Below are positions 1 to 5,924 of a stretch of 6,735 bases of DNA, piece by piece (within the stretch, counting starts at the first letter, position 1; every line of letters starts with the position of its first letter). Location: assembly GCA_964493945.1 (NCBI GenBank), contig CAZBQG010000240.1, positions 1 through 6,735 on the forward strand, in the 5' to 3' direction. Source of the stretch: CAZBQG01 sp964493945. Lineage in GTDB: Bacteria > Pseudomonadota > Alphaproteobacteria > Rhodospirillales > UBA2165. The notes beneath the pieces were generated by a model. It saw nothing but the letters and a program-made list of their open reading frames with translations. It was not told the origin of the DNA and ran no database searches. The position numbers and the translations under genes were made by a program.

Positions 1-263
1 TTGGCCGCGTTGCCGCCCGACGAAAACTCGACGGCGTAGCGCGCCGCCGGCAGGCCCAAACCGGTGGCCACCGCCATGGAGGGCACGCTGTCGCCGAAAT
101 TATAGCTGAGCACCCCATCCACTTGGTTCATCTCCAGCCCGCTATCCTCGACGGCGCCCCGGCAGGCTTCCAGGGCCAGGGCCAAAACCGTGCGTCCCGA
201 TTTGGCCGAATAATCCGTATGCCCGATGCCGGCAATGGCGTATTTGTTCCGAAGGGTATACAT
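1..263 (-). CDS. Thiolase-like protein (SCP-x / lipid-transfer type), N-terminal fragment
   Basis: The first 87 codons of a gene that runs off the left edge. The N-terminus (YAIAGIGHTDYSAKSGRT, residues 8-24), the helix ALALEACRGAVEDSGL and the segment VDGVLSYNFGD match the opening of the thiolase-superfamily group that includes SCP-x thiolases and Ltp-type lipid-transfer proteins. These act in the cytoplasm on acyl-CoA chains by thiolysis or, in Ltp2-like members, by retro-aldol cleavage. Where biosynthetic thiolases have the nucleophile motif CxSG, residues 80-87 read FSSGGNAA, so the usual Cys appears absent and an aldolase or other role is possible. The ATG at 263 lies 6 nt after the stop of the upstream crotonase gene, with a purine-rich AAGGGG about 12 nt upstream, so the two are very probably co-transcribed. 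Family assignment is fairly firm; the reaction is not determined, since most of the protein is outside the window. Confidence 0.8.
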   Translation of the reverse strand, partial: MYTLRNKYAIAGIGHTDYSAKSGRTVLALALEACRGAVEDSGLEMNQVDGVLSYNFGDSVPSMAVATGLGLPAARYAVEFSSGGNAA

Positions 264-269
264 GAGCGG

Positions 270-1058
270 CTAGTTCCCCTTGAAATCCGGTTTTCGCTTT
301 TCGGCGAAGGCGGCCAGCCCTTCCACCGCGTCATGGCTGGTGGTGGCGTAACGATGGACCAGCTCCAACTCCATATTGATGGCCGCTGTCAGATCCATGT
401 CCCGGCCCCGGGCAAGGAGCGTCTTGGCTTGGGCCAGACCCAGGGGGCTTTTTTCCAACATCTGCCCGGCCAGGTCCCGGGCCGTCTCCATCAATTGCTC
501 AGCCGGCACGGCGCGGGCCACCAAGCCCATCTCCCTGGCCTCTGCCCCGCCCATCAGGCGGCCGCTATATATAAGTTCGCGGGCGTGGGCAGGGCCGATG
601 GCCCGGATCAGGCGCTGTGATCCGCCGGCGCCCGGAAGCTGGCCGAAATTGAGATGCCCGTCCCCGATGCGCGCCTCCCGGGCGGCCAGGGCGATATCGC
701 AGGCCAGCATGAGTTCCAGCCCGCCGGCCACGCAAAAGCCGTTGATGGCGGCGATGACCATGATGGGGGATCGTTCGATGGCCTGATTGAGGTCCCTGAA
801 ATCCACCAAAAAAGATCTGAATTCCTGGGGTTTGGCGTAAAGTACCATATAGGCCTTGAGATCGCCGCCGGCGGAAAAGGCCTTGCCCCGCCCGGTGAGG
901 ATCAAAACGCGGGTTTCGCCGTCTTTTTCCAGCCCGGCAAAGGTAGAGCCCAATTCCTTCACCGTCGCCCAATCCAGCGGGTTCATGCTTTCGGGCCGGT
1001 TCAGCGTAATCACCGCCACCGCCTCGTCCCGCTCCAACTCAATATTGTCAAACGCCAT
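270..1058 (-). CDS. Enoyl-CoA hydratase/isomerase family (crotonase-fold) protein
   Basis: A complete 262-residue crotonase, the usual family length. Oxyanion-hole segments are visible at residues 59-68 (KAFSAGGDLK) and 107-113 (GFCVAGG); ACDIALAAREARIGDGH and LPGAGGSQRL (141-150) follow. Members bind acyl-CoA in the cytoplasm and hydrate, isomerise or cleave it, typically in beta-oxidation-like degradation. Aligned by eye to rat mitochondrial hydratase, catalytic Glu144 corresponds to Glu115, but Glu164 corresponds to His135 (spacing of 20 is conserved). A canonical hydratase mechanism is therefore not assured, and the substrate is unknown. The ATG at 1058 is preceded by a strong Shine-Dalgarno (GGGGGACAGG, about 5 nt away) and by a promoter-like sequence at 1079-1107. 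It is followed after 6 nt by a thiolase-like gene, consistent with a small operon for CoA-ester breakdown. Confidence 0.93.
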   Translation of the reverse strand: MAFDNIELERDEAVAVITLNRPESMNPLDWATVKELGSTFAGLEKDGETRVLILTGRGKAFSAGGDLKAYMVLYAKPQEFRSFLVDFRDLNQAIERSPIMVIAAINGFCVAGGLELMLACDIALAAREARIGDGHLNFGQLPGAGGSQRLIRAIGPAHARELIYSGRLMGGAEAREMGLVARAVPAEQLMETARDLAGQMLEKSPLGLAQAKTLLARGRDMDLTAAINMELELVHRYATTSHDAVEGLAAFAEKRKPDFKGN

Positions 1059-1078
1059 GCCTGTCCCCCGCTGGCACC

Positions 1079-1107
1079 ACTATAGAGCAGGCCTGCTGGG
1101 ATGTGAA
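1079..1107 (-). promoter_or_regulatory. Predicted sigma70-type promoter of the crotonase/thiolase-like operon
   Basis: On the minus strand TTCACA (1107-1102, 5 of 6 matches to TTGACA) is followed by a 17-nt spacer and TATAGT (1084-1079, 5 of 6 matches to TATAAT). This would start transcription near 1072, leaving a leader of about 14 nt that contains the Shine-Dalgarno of the crotonase gene. The match is seen in the sequence; promoter activity is inferred. Confidence 0.5.
1086..1097. promoter_or_regulatory. Perfect 12-bp palindrome in promoter spacer, possible operator
   Basis: AGCAGGCCTGCT is a perfect 12-bp palindrome lying entirely between the -35 and -10 elements of the predicted crotonase promoter. 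That position suits a repressor site. No regulator gene is visible in the window and I do not recognise the motif; the GC-rich background makes short palindromes fairly common. Confidence 0.3.
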
Positions 1108-1120
1108 AAGGGCAAATTGG

Positions 1121-1149
1121 TTGACTTGACAACAGTCAAGGACTTTAAC
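1121..1149 (+). promoter_or_regulatory. Predicted sigma70-type promoter of the 98-residue protein gene
   Basis: TTGACT (1121-1126, 5 of 6 matches) is separated by 17 nt from TTTAAC (1144-1149, 4 of 6 matches to TATAAT), within the most AT-rich stretch of this intergenic region. It points toward the gene at 1204 and could also serve the amidohydrolase behind it. The inverted repeat at 1125-1140 begins in its -35 box. Confidence 0.4.
1125..1140. promoter_or_regulatory. Inverted repeat CTTGAC-AACA-GTCAAG, candidate operator
   Basis: Two perfect 6-bp half-sites separated by 4 bp, with an extra direct copy of TTGAC immediately upstream at 1121-1125. The element overlaps the -35 box and spacer of the predicted plus-strand promoter, where a bound dimer would control transcription. 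It has the size expected for a small dimeric helix-turn-helix regulator (for example of the MarR or MerR type); the family is a guess. Confidence 0.4.
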
Positions 1150-1203
1150 TTTTCTTATTCTTACAATTAGACCAAATCAGGACCAGGAAACATAGGTGTC
1201 ACC

Positions 1204-1500
1204 ATGTTGGGTTTTCCGTCGCTTTTCATCGACAAGCGAAGCGCGGCCAGACGCAAGGCGGCCAGGCCGATCAGGTCCGAACGGCGCCAGACTGGCGAGC
1301 GGCGCAAAACGGCCCTGGGCGTGATCATCAAAACCTCGTTGCCTGCCGAGGATATCGAAAACTGGCTGGAAACCAAATGCCGGGGCAAATGGAATCTAAG
1401 CCTGGATGGGCTGGATGACGCGCTGGCAGCTAAAAGCTTCAGGATCCTCTTTGAGGAAGCTGACGACAAAGCGCGCTTCACCAAGGCTTTTACGGGTTGA
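1204..1500 (+). CDS. Small basic protein of unknown function
   Basis: A 98-residue protein I do not recognise. It starts with a short hydrophobic stretch (MLGFPSLFI), followed by a strongly basic Arg/Lys-rich segment at about residues 11-35 (RSAARRKAARP, ERRQTGERRK) and then a compact acidic-to-neutral domain at about 36-98. That domain reads as strand (GVIIKT), helix (PAEDIENWLETKC), strand (KWNLSLDG), strand (KSFRILFEE), helix (DDKARFTKAF), a beta-alpha-beta-beta-alpha order that could form a small ferredoxin-like fold. This is inference from sequence pattern only. The basic segment could bind nucleic acid or acidic lipid. The ATG at 1204 is well supported by AGGTG at 1194-1198 with 5-nt spacing. 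The amidohydrolase gene follows 71 nt downstream with no terminator seen between, so the two may share a transcript. Confidence 0.72.
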   Translation: MLGFPSLFIDKRSAARRKAARPIRSERRQTGERRKTALGVIIKTSLPAEDIENWLETKCRGKWNLSLDGLDDALAAKSFRILFEEADDKARFTKAFTG

Positions 1501-1559
1501 TCCCTGCCGCTTGACCGCCTGGAGACCAATCCCTAATTTTGCCTTCGCCTGAACAACGC

Positions 1560-1565
1560 GGAGGA
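1560..1565 (+). promoter_or_regulatory. Strong Shine-Dalgarno that fixes the amidohydrolase start
   Basis: GGAGGA lies 6 nt before the ATG at 1572. It favours this start over an in-frame TTG at 1539, which would add 11 residues unlike the family N-terminus. Confidence 0.75.
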
Positions 1566-1571
1566 CAGCGC

Positions 1572-2936
1572 ATGGCGCGCACCATCATCAAAAACGCAAC
1601 GATATTAACCATGGATCCCCAATTGGGGGATATCATTGGCGGGGATTTGGTTGTGGATGGCCCGAGCATCGCCGCCGTCGGGCGCGACCTGAAGGCGGGT
1701 GATGGGGAAATTATCGATGGCCAGGGGTTGATTGTTCTGCCGGGCCTGATCAACGCGCATTTGCACACCTGGGAAACCGGGCTCAGGGGGATCGGCGGTA
1801 CATGGCTGGCGCCCGATTACCACAAGAACATGCATGGCAACATGACCACCAAATTCAGCGCCGAAGATACTTATCTGGCCACTCTTTTAGGCGCGCTGGG
1901 GCAAATAAATGCAGGCACCACGACGTTGTTGGATTGGTGCCACAATAATTCCACGCCCGATCATACCGACCGGGCCATCGACGGGCTTTTCCAATCCGGC
2001 ATCCGGTCGGTCTTCGCCCACGGCACGGTCAAGCCGCCGCAAAAGGAAGGCGAGCCCCATTATTCGGAAATCCCTCATCCCCGCAGCGAGATCGAGCGCT
2101 TGCGCAAAGGACGGATGGCCCAGGATGACGGTTTGGTTTCATTGGCCATGGCCATATTGGGCCCTGAATTTTCCACCGCCGAGGTGACCCTGGCGGATTT
2201 CCGTCTGGCCCGGGATATGGGGCTGATGTCTTCTTCCCATGTCTGGAACCGGCCCGGCAAGATATCGCAAGACGGCTTTTATCCGGTCATCGAGGCGGGG
2301 CTGTTGGGGCCGGACCATAATGTGGTGCATGGCAACTTTCTGCCCGACGAGGAGCTTCGCCTGATGGTCGAGGCGGGCGCATCCTTCACCGTCACGCCGG
2401 CAGTGGAATTGCAGACCAGCCCCACCGTCACCCTCATGGGCCGGCTTTTGGCTTTGGGCAAGCAGCCCTCTCTCGGCGCCGATGCGGAGACCTTCGTGGC
2501 CGGCGACATGTTCCATGTCATGCGCTTTGCCTTGCAGGCCCAGCGCATCTTCGACAACCAAGAATGCGCCCGTGCCGAAAAGCCGGTGGAAAGGTTATTG
2601 AGCCCGCGCCAGGTGCTGGAATGGGCCACCATCGAAGGGGCAAGGGCCCTGCTGATGGAGGACCGGGTGGGGTCGCTGACGCCCGGCAAACAGGCCGATC
2701 TGATCTGCATCCCGTCGGGCAACATCAATCTGGCGCCCGTCAATGATGCGGTGCAGGCGGTGGTGCTTTATGCCGAACGGTCCGATGCGGAAAGCGTCAT
2801 GATCGGCGGCGAATGGCTGAAACGGGACGGGCAGCTGGCTTTTCCGGCTGGCGAGATTGCGGACAATCAGCAAGAGCTGGCCGGCGCCATGGAGCGCATT
2901 TACACAGAGGCCGGATATCACCGCCAGCCGGCTTGA
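1572..2936 (+). CDS. Amidohydrolase, ATZ/TRZ-like (chlorohydrolase/deaminase) group
   Basis: A 454-residue metal-dependent hydrolase of the amidohydrolase superfamily, full length for the group that includes S-adenosylhomocysteine/methylthioadenosine deaminases and triazine hydrolases. The N-terminus (ARTIIKNATILTMD) and C-terminus (GKQADLICI, 372-380) form the small beta-sandwich around the TIM barrel. Metal-ligand candidates are His63 and His65 (NAHLH), His223 (SSHVW), His253 (VVHGN) and Asp304 (LGADAE). In well-studied deaminases the third His begins an HxxE motif whose Glu activates water; here the position is Asn226. Related proteins with the signature GTTTLLDWCHNN and HGT..P..SEIPHPR occur in proteobacteria, as far as I recall without a proven substrate, so naming it an SAH deaminase or atrazine hydrolase would be unjustified. 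It is probably cytoplasmic, as no signal peptide is seen. It ends 2 nt from the convergent hisI. Confidence 0.92.
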   Translation: MARTIIKNATILTMDPQLGDIIGGDLVVDGPSIAAVGRDLKAGDGEIIDGQGLIVLPGLINAHLHTWETGLRGIGGTWLAPDYHKNMHGNMTTKFSAEDTYLATLLGALGQINAGTTTLLDWCHNNSTPDHTDRAIDGLFQSGIRSVFAHGTVKPPQKEGEPHYSEIPHPRSEIERLRKGRMAQDDGLVSLAMAILGPEFSTAEVTLADFRLARDMGLMSSSHVWNRPGKISQDGFYPVIEAGLLGPDHNVVHGNFLPDEELRLMVEAGASFTVTPAVELQTSPTVTLMGRLLALGKQPSLGADAETFVAGDMFHVMRFALQAQRIFDNQECARAEKPVERLLSPRQVLEWATIEGARALLMEDRVGSLTPGKQADLICIPSGNINLAPVNDAVQAVVLYAERSDAESVMIGGEWLKRDGQLAFPAGEIADNQQELAGAMERIYTEAGYHRQPA

Positions 2937-2938
2937 AT

Positions 2939-3427
2939 TTAAAGCTTGGTCGGATTGGGCGCGTCGCCATAGACGGCGGTGGGATCGAAGGCCTTTTCCG
3001 TTTCCTCGAATTTGAGGGTCAGGGGGCCGTCCACCTCGGGCCGCCCCAAGGGAATGGAGCGGTAAAAACAGGACCGGTAGCCCACATGGCAACTGGCCTC
3101 GCCACCCACATGAACGCGTAGCCAGATGGCGTCCTGATCGTCATCGATGCGCAATTCGGCTACCCGTTGTACCAGGCCGCTGGTACCCCCCTTGTGCCAC
3201 AGGACCTGGCGCGAGCGGCTGAAATAATGGGCCTCGCCGGTCTCGATGGTCTTGGCCAGGGCCTCTTCATTCATATAGCCGAGCATGAGTAGCTCACCCG
3301 TCTGATAATCCGTGGTGACAGCCGGTATCAGCCCGTCCTCGCCGAATTTGGGCGCTAGGCATGTGCCTTCCTCCACTGCCTCGACAGAGGTGCGTTCGCC
3401 AAATATGGGGTTTTCGGGCTTGTTCAT
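2939..3427 (-). CDS. hisI: Phosphoribosyl-AMP cyclohydrolase (histidine biosynthesis)
   Basis: A 162-residue cytoplasmic enzyme that opens the purine ring of phosphoribosyl-AMP, the third step of histidine synthesis. Conserved blocks are FGEDGLIPAV (28-37), TGELLMLGYMNEEAL (43-57), EAHYFSRSR (65-73), LWHKGGTSG (76-84), DDDQDAIW (95-102) and GEASCHVGYRSCFYR (109-123). It is the stand-alone cyclohydrolase: no HisE pyrophosphohydrolase domain follows, only a 39-residue tail. The catalytic-metal Asp cluster is intact, but the Cys usual between the first two Asp (DCDQDA, a Zn ligand in the archaeal enzyme) is Asp96; Cys113 and Cys120 remain. The frame is open for 36 more codons upstream, but that part lacks family similarity, so I choose the Met at 3427. 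Its GGAG lies about 14 nt away, a weak ribosome site. It is not in a his operon here. Confidence 0.95.
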   Translation of the reverse strand: MNKPENPIFGERTSVEAVEEGTCLAPKFGEDGLIPAVTTDYQTGELLMLGYMNEEALAKTIETGEAHYFSRSRQVLWHKGGTSGLVQRVAELRIDDDQDAIWLRVHVGGEASCHVGYRSCFYRSIPLGRPEVDGPLTLKFEETEKAFDPTAVYGDAPNPTKL

Positions 3428-3456
3428 GGCCGGGTTCAGACTCCAATATGGGACTT

Positions 3457-3485
3457 TATATATGCTCAAGACGGCGGGCGGACAA
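3457..3485 (-). promoter_or_regulatory. hisI: Possible hisI promoter
   Basis: On the minus strand TTGTCC (3485-3480) is 17 nt from TATATA (3462-3457); each has 4 of 6 consensus matches. The TATATAT tract is the only such AT-rich island between the divergent hisI and cysS genes. Transcription would start about 20 nt before the hisI ATG. The tract is nearly symmetrical and could also act toward cysS. Confidence 0.3.
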
Positions 3486-3503
3486 GCCGGGTGCTTCCTT
3501 TTC

Positions 3504-3531
3504 CTTGCCCCCGGCGGGCGGGACTTGTTAA
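3504..3531 (+). promoter_or_regulatory. cysS: Possible short-leader cysS promoter
   Basis: CTTGCC (3504-3509) and TGTTAA (3526-3531) are spaced by 16 nt on the plus strand. If used, transcription would start only about 6 nt before the cysS ATG, which fits the lack of a visible Shine-Dalgarno. Both boxes are weak, so this is tentative. Confidence 0.2.
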
Positions 3532-3543
3532 ACAACGCCGGTC

Positions 3544-4917
3544 ATGACCCTCACCCTGCACAACACGCTGAGCCGCGCCAAGGAGGAATTCCGCCCGGCC
3601 CATGCGGACCGCATCGGCATCTATGTCTGCGGGCCGACGGTCTATGACCATGCCCATATCGGCAATGCCCGCCCGGTCATCGTCTTCGATGTGCTCACCC
3701 GGCTGTTGCGCCATTTATATGAGCCCCAGCGTAAAGTCACCTATGTGCGCAACATCACCGATGTGGACGACAAAATCATCGCTGCCCATGAAGAAAGTGG
3801 CGAAGCGATCGGCGAGATCACCCGGCGCACGACGGAAGCCTTCCACCAGGACATGGCGGTGCTGGGTAATCTGGCGCCCGATTTCGAGCCGCGCGCGACC
3901 GGTCATATTCCCCAGATGACCGGGCTGACCCAATTGCTGCTGGATAAGGATCATGCCTATGAGAAGGAAGGCCATGTCCTGTTCCATGTGCCCAGCATGG
4001 AGGATTATGGCCGCTTGTCGGGCCATTCCCGCGAAGATTTGATCGCCGGCGCCCGTGTAGAAGTGGCGCCCTACAAAAAAGACCCGGCGGATTTCGTTCT
4101 CTGGAAACCGTCGGCGGCGGAGCAGCCCGGATGGGACAGCCCCTGGGGGCGGGGCAGGCCGGGTTGGCATCTGGAATGCTCGGCCATGAGCGCTGAGTAT
4201 CTGGGCCTGGAGTTTGATATCCATGGCGGCGGCCAGGATTTGATTTTCCCCCACCACGAAAATGAAATCGCCCAAAGCCGTTCGGCCCATCCCGGCGCCG
4301 GCTTCGCCCGCACCTGGATGCATAACGGCTATCTCACCGTGGAAGGTGAGAAGATGTCGAAAAGCCTAGGCAATTTCATCACCGTCAAGGATCTGCTGGC
4401 CGGGCATCACGGAGAGACCATCCGGCTGTGCATGCTCATGACCCATTACCGCCAGCCCCTGAACTGGACGGCAAAGGGCCTGGCCCAGGCCAAGGAATCC
4501 CTGGATCGCTGGTATGGTGCATTGCGGGGTGCTGAAGGTGTGGCGCAGGACGAAGTGCCGGCGGCCGTGACCGAAGCGCTCAACGACGATCTTAACACGC
4601 CGCTCGCCATCTCCGCCTTGCATGAGGCCGCCGGTGTGCTCAACCGTGAAGGCGGGGCAACCCACAAGGCGGCGCTCCTGGCCGGTGCCGGGCTTCTGGG
4701 GCTTCTCAGCCTGGACCCGGAGGGCTGGTTCAAATGGCGCCCGGCCGGCGGCGAGGTGGGTTTGAGCGATAATGAGATCGAAGCGCTGATCGAAGCCCGC
4801 CTCCAGGCCCGCCAGGCAAAAGACTTCGCCCAGGCCGACCGCATCCGCGATGAGCTGGCGGCCCAGAATATCCAATTGGAGGACGGAGCCTGGGGCACTA
4901 CCTGGAAACGGGGCTGA
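3544..4917 (+). CDS. cysS: Cysteinyl-tRNA synthetase
   Basis: A 457-residue class I aminoacyl-tRNA synthetase, full length, which charges tRNA-Cys with cysteine using ATP. The HIGH-type signature is HIGN at 38-41 within YVCGPTVYDHAHIGNARP, and KMSKS is at 270-274. Zn ligands that recognise the cysteine thiol are visible as Cys29, Cys212 (HLECSAMS), His237 and Glu241 (FPHHENE), matching Cys28, Cys209, His234 and Glu238 of the E. coli enzyme. The C-terminal anticodon-side region ends in the typical RQAKDFAQADRIRDEL and EDGAWGTTW. The start is secure: MTLTLHNTLSR matches family N-termini and an in-frame TAA sits at 3529-3531. No clear Shine-Dalgarno precedes it. A dehydrogenase gene starts 4 nt after the stop, suggesting translational coupling. 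Confidence 0.98.
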   Translation: MTLTLHNTLSRAKEEFRPAHADRIGIYVCGPTVYDHAHIGNARPVIVFDVLTRLLRHLYEPQRKVTYVRNITDVDDKIIAAHEESGEAIGEITRRTTEAFHQDMAVLGNLAPDFEPRATGHIPQMTGLTQLLLDKDHAYEKEGHVLFHVPSMEDYGRLSGHSREDLIAGARVEVAPYKKDPADFVLWKPSAAEQPGWDSPWGRGRPGWHLECSAMSAEYLGLEFDIHGGGQDLIFPHHENEIAQSRSAHPGAGFARTWMHNGYLTVEGEKMSKSLGNFITVKDLLAGHHGETIRLCMLMTHYRQPLNWTAKGLAQAKESLDRWYGALRGAEGVAQDEVPAAVTEALNDDLNTPLAISALHEAAGVLNREGGATHKAALLAGAGLLGLLSLDPEGWFKWRPAGGEVGLSDNEIEALIEARLQARQAKDFAQADRIRDELAAQNIQLEDGAWGTTWKRG

Positions 4918-4921
4918 GGGC

Positions 4922-5914
4922 ATGACCAATAAACCAAAGGTCCTGGTCACACCGGATCTGGGCGATCAGGAGCGCGGCATCCTGGGCGAAATCCTGAGCG
5001 ATATTGCCGATCTGGTATACATGAACGGTCTGGGCACTGACACCCGCGCCACCGAATTCCAGGGGGGCGCGGCTCTGATCGGGCTCAATTTGGGCCGCGA
5101 GATCGGGCCCGGCGAGGAAGAACATCTGGGCTGTCTGGGTTTTATTCAGCTTCTGACGGCAGGGGTCGATCCCGTGCCCTTTTCCCGCCTGCCGGCGGAG
5201 GTTCCCGTGGCCAATAATCCGGGCCATCAGGCGGCCATGATGGCCGAGCATGGCCTGGCCCTGGCCCTGGCCTGTTCGCGCTGTCTGGTGAAGGAAACCC
5301 AGGCTATGAAGGCGGGCCACTACAAACGTCACGCAAAAGAAGTCAGGGGTCTGGCCGGCGGTACTTGTCTGATACTTGGCTATGGCGGTGCGGGACGGGC
5401 CTCGGCGCGTCTTTTTGGCACCCTCAGCATGGAAATCATGGCCATCAACCGAAGCGGCGCGGTGGAAGATGATGTGGCTTTCGCCGGCACGCTGGAGGAT
5501 CTGGAAACCTGTTTGCCCAAGGCCGATCTGGTTCTGCTGAGTATGGCGCTGACCAAAAAGACCACGGGCGTCATGGGCGGGGCCCAATTGGCGCTGATGA
5601 AAGAGGACGCCATATTGGTCAATCTGGCCCGGGGCGCCCTGATTGATCAGGCGGCGCTCTATGAACATATGAAAAGCCATCCGGATTTCTCCGCCGGGCT
5701 GGATGTGTGGTGGGTGACGCCCTTCGCCGATGGTGAATTCCGCCTGGACCAGCCCTTTTTCGATCTGCCCAATCTGGTCGCTACGCCCCATATCTCGGCC
5801 AAGGCGCGGGGCCGCCCTGGCACTGGTCTGACCCAGGCCGCCGAAAATCTGAAGCGCTATTTGATAGGCGGCACGCCCCGCTTCCTGGTTCGTGAAGACG
5901 AAAAACTGAGATAG
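4922..5914 (+). CDS. D-isomer-specific 2-hydroxyacid dehydrogenase family protein
   Basis: A 330-residue NAD(P)-dependent enzyme of the D-2-hydroxyacid dehydrogenase family, which interconverts 2-keto acids and D-2-hydroxy acids in the cytoplasm. Visible are the substrate-domain segment LLTAGVDPVPFSRLP (77-91), the AEHGLALALA helix (108-117), the Rossmann motif GYGGAG (153-158), NLARGALID (234-242) with Arg237, and ATPHISA (287-293) with His290. The strand-2 end carries Asn176-Arg177-Ser178 instead of an acidic residue, suggesting preference for NADPH (inference). The catalytic Glu (Glu269 of E. coli SerA, in TEP) aligns with Thr266 in DVWWVTP, so the Arg-Glu-His set is incomplete. Substrate unknown. 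The ATG at 4922 follows the cysS stop by 4 nt with GAGGG just before it, so it is probably translated with cysS. An ATG at 4850 inside cysS is in frame but would add non-homologous sequence. Confidence 0.9.
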   Translation: MTNKPKVLVTPDLGDQERGILGEILSDIADLVYMNGLGTDTRATEFQGGAALIGLNLGREIGPGEEEHLGCLGFIQLLTAGVDPVPFSRLPAEVPVANNPGHQAAMMAEHGLALALACSRCLVKETQAMKAGHYKRHAKEVRGLAGGTCLILGYGGAGRASARLFGTLSMEIMAINRSGAVEDDVAFAGTLEDLETCLPKADLVLLSMALTKKTTGVMGGAQLALMKEDAILVNLARGALIDQAALYEHMKSHPDFSAGLDVWWVTPFADGEFRLDQPFFDLPNLVATPHISAKARGRPGTGLTQAAENLKRYLIGGTPRFLVREDEKLR

Positions 5915-5924
5915 AGAACCGGGG

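Noticed and set aside
566..576. TATATATAAG tract resembling a promoter inside the crotonase gene
   Set aside because: It encodes conserved residues ELIYSGR of the crotonase and has no convincing -35 box or gene start after it.
1539..1571. TTG start that would lengthen the amidohydrolase by 11 residues
   Set aside because: The ATG at 1572 has a near-ideal Shine-Dalgarno and begins at the conserved ARTIIKNA strand.
2931..2945. GCTT...AAGC inverted repeat between the amidohydrolase and hisI stops
   Set aside because: The stem is only 4 bp and no T-run follows on either strand, so I do not call a terminator.
3428..3535. N-terminal extension of hisI by 36 codons
   Set aside because: The extra residues (starting MFNKSRPPGARKRK) do not resemble HisI, and they cross the likely promoter region; the Met at 3427 fits the family better.
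3715..4323. Minus-strand open frame of about 200 codons inside cysS
   Set aside because: It is fully antisense to the conserved synthetase core and its product resembles no family I know.
4850..4921. Dehydrogenase start inside cysS
   Set aside because: It would overlap cysS by 68 nt and add sequence unrelated to the family; MTNKPKVLVTPDLGD is a normal N-terminus.
4898..5791. Long open reading frame of about 297 codons on the minus strand opposite the dehydrogenase
   Set aside because: It is antisense to a clear dehydrogenase gene and its translation shows no recognisable family motif; long antisense frames are common in GC-rich genes.
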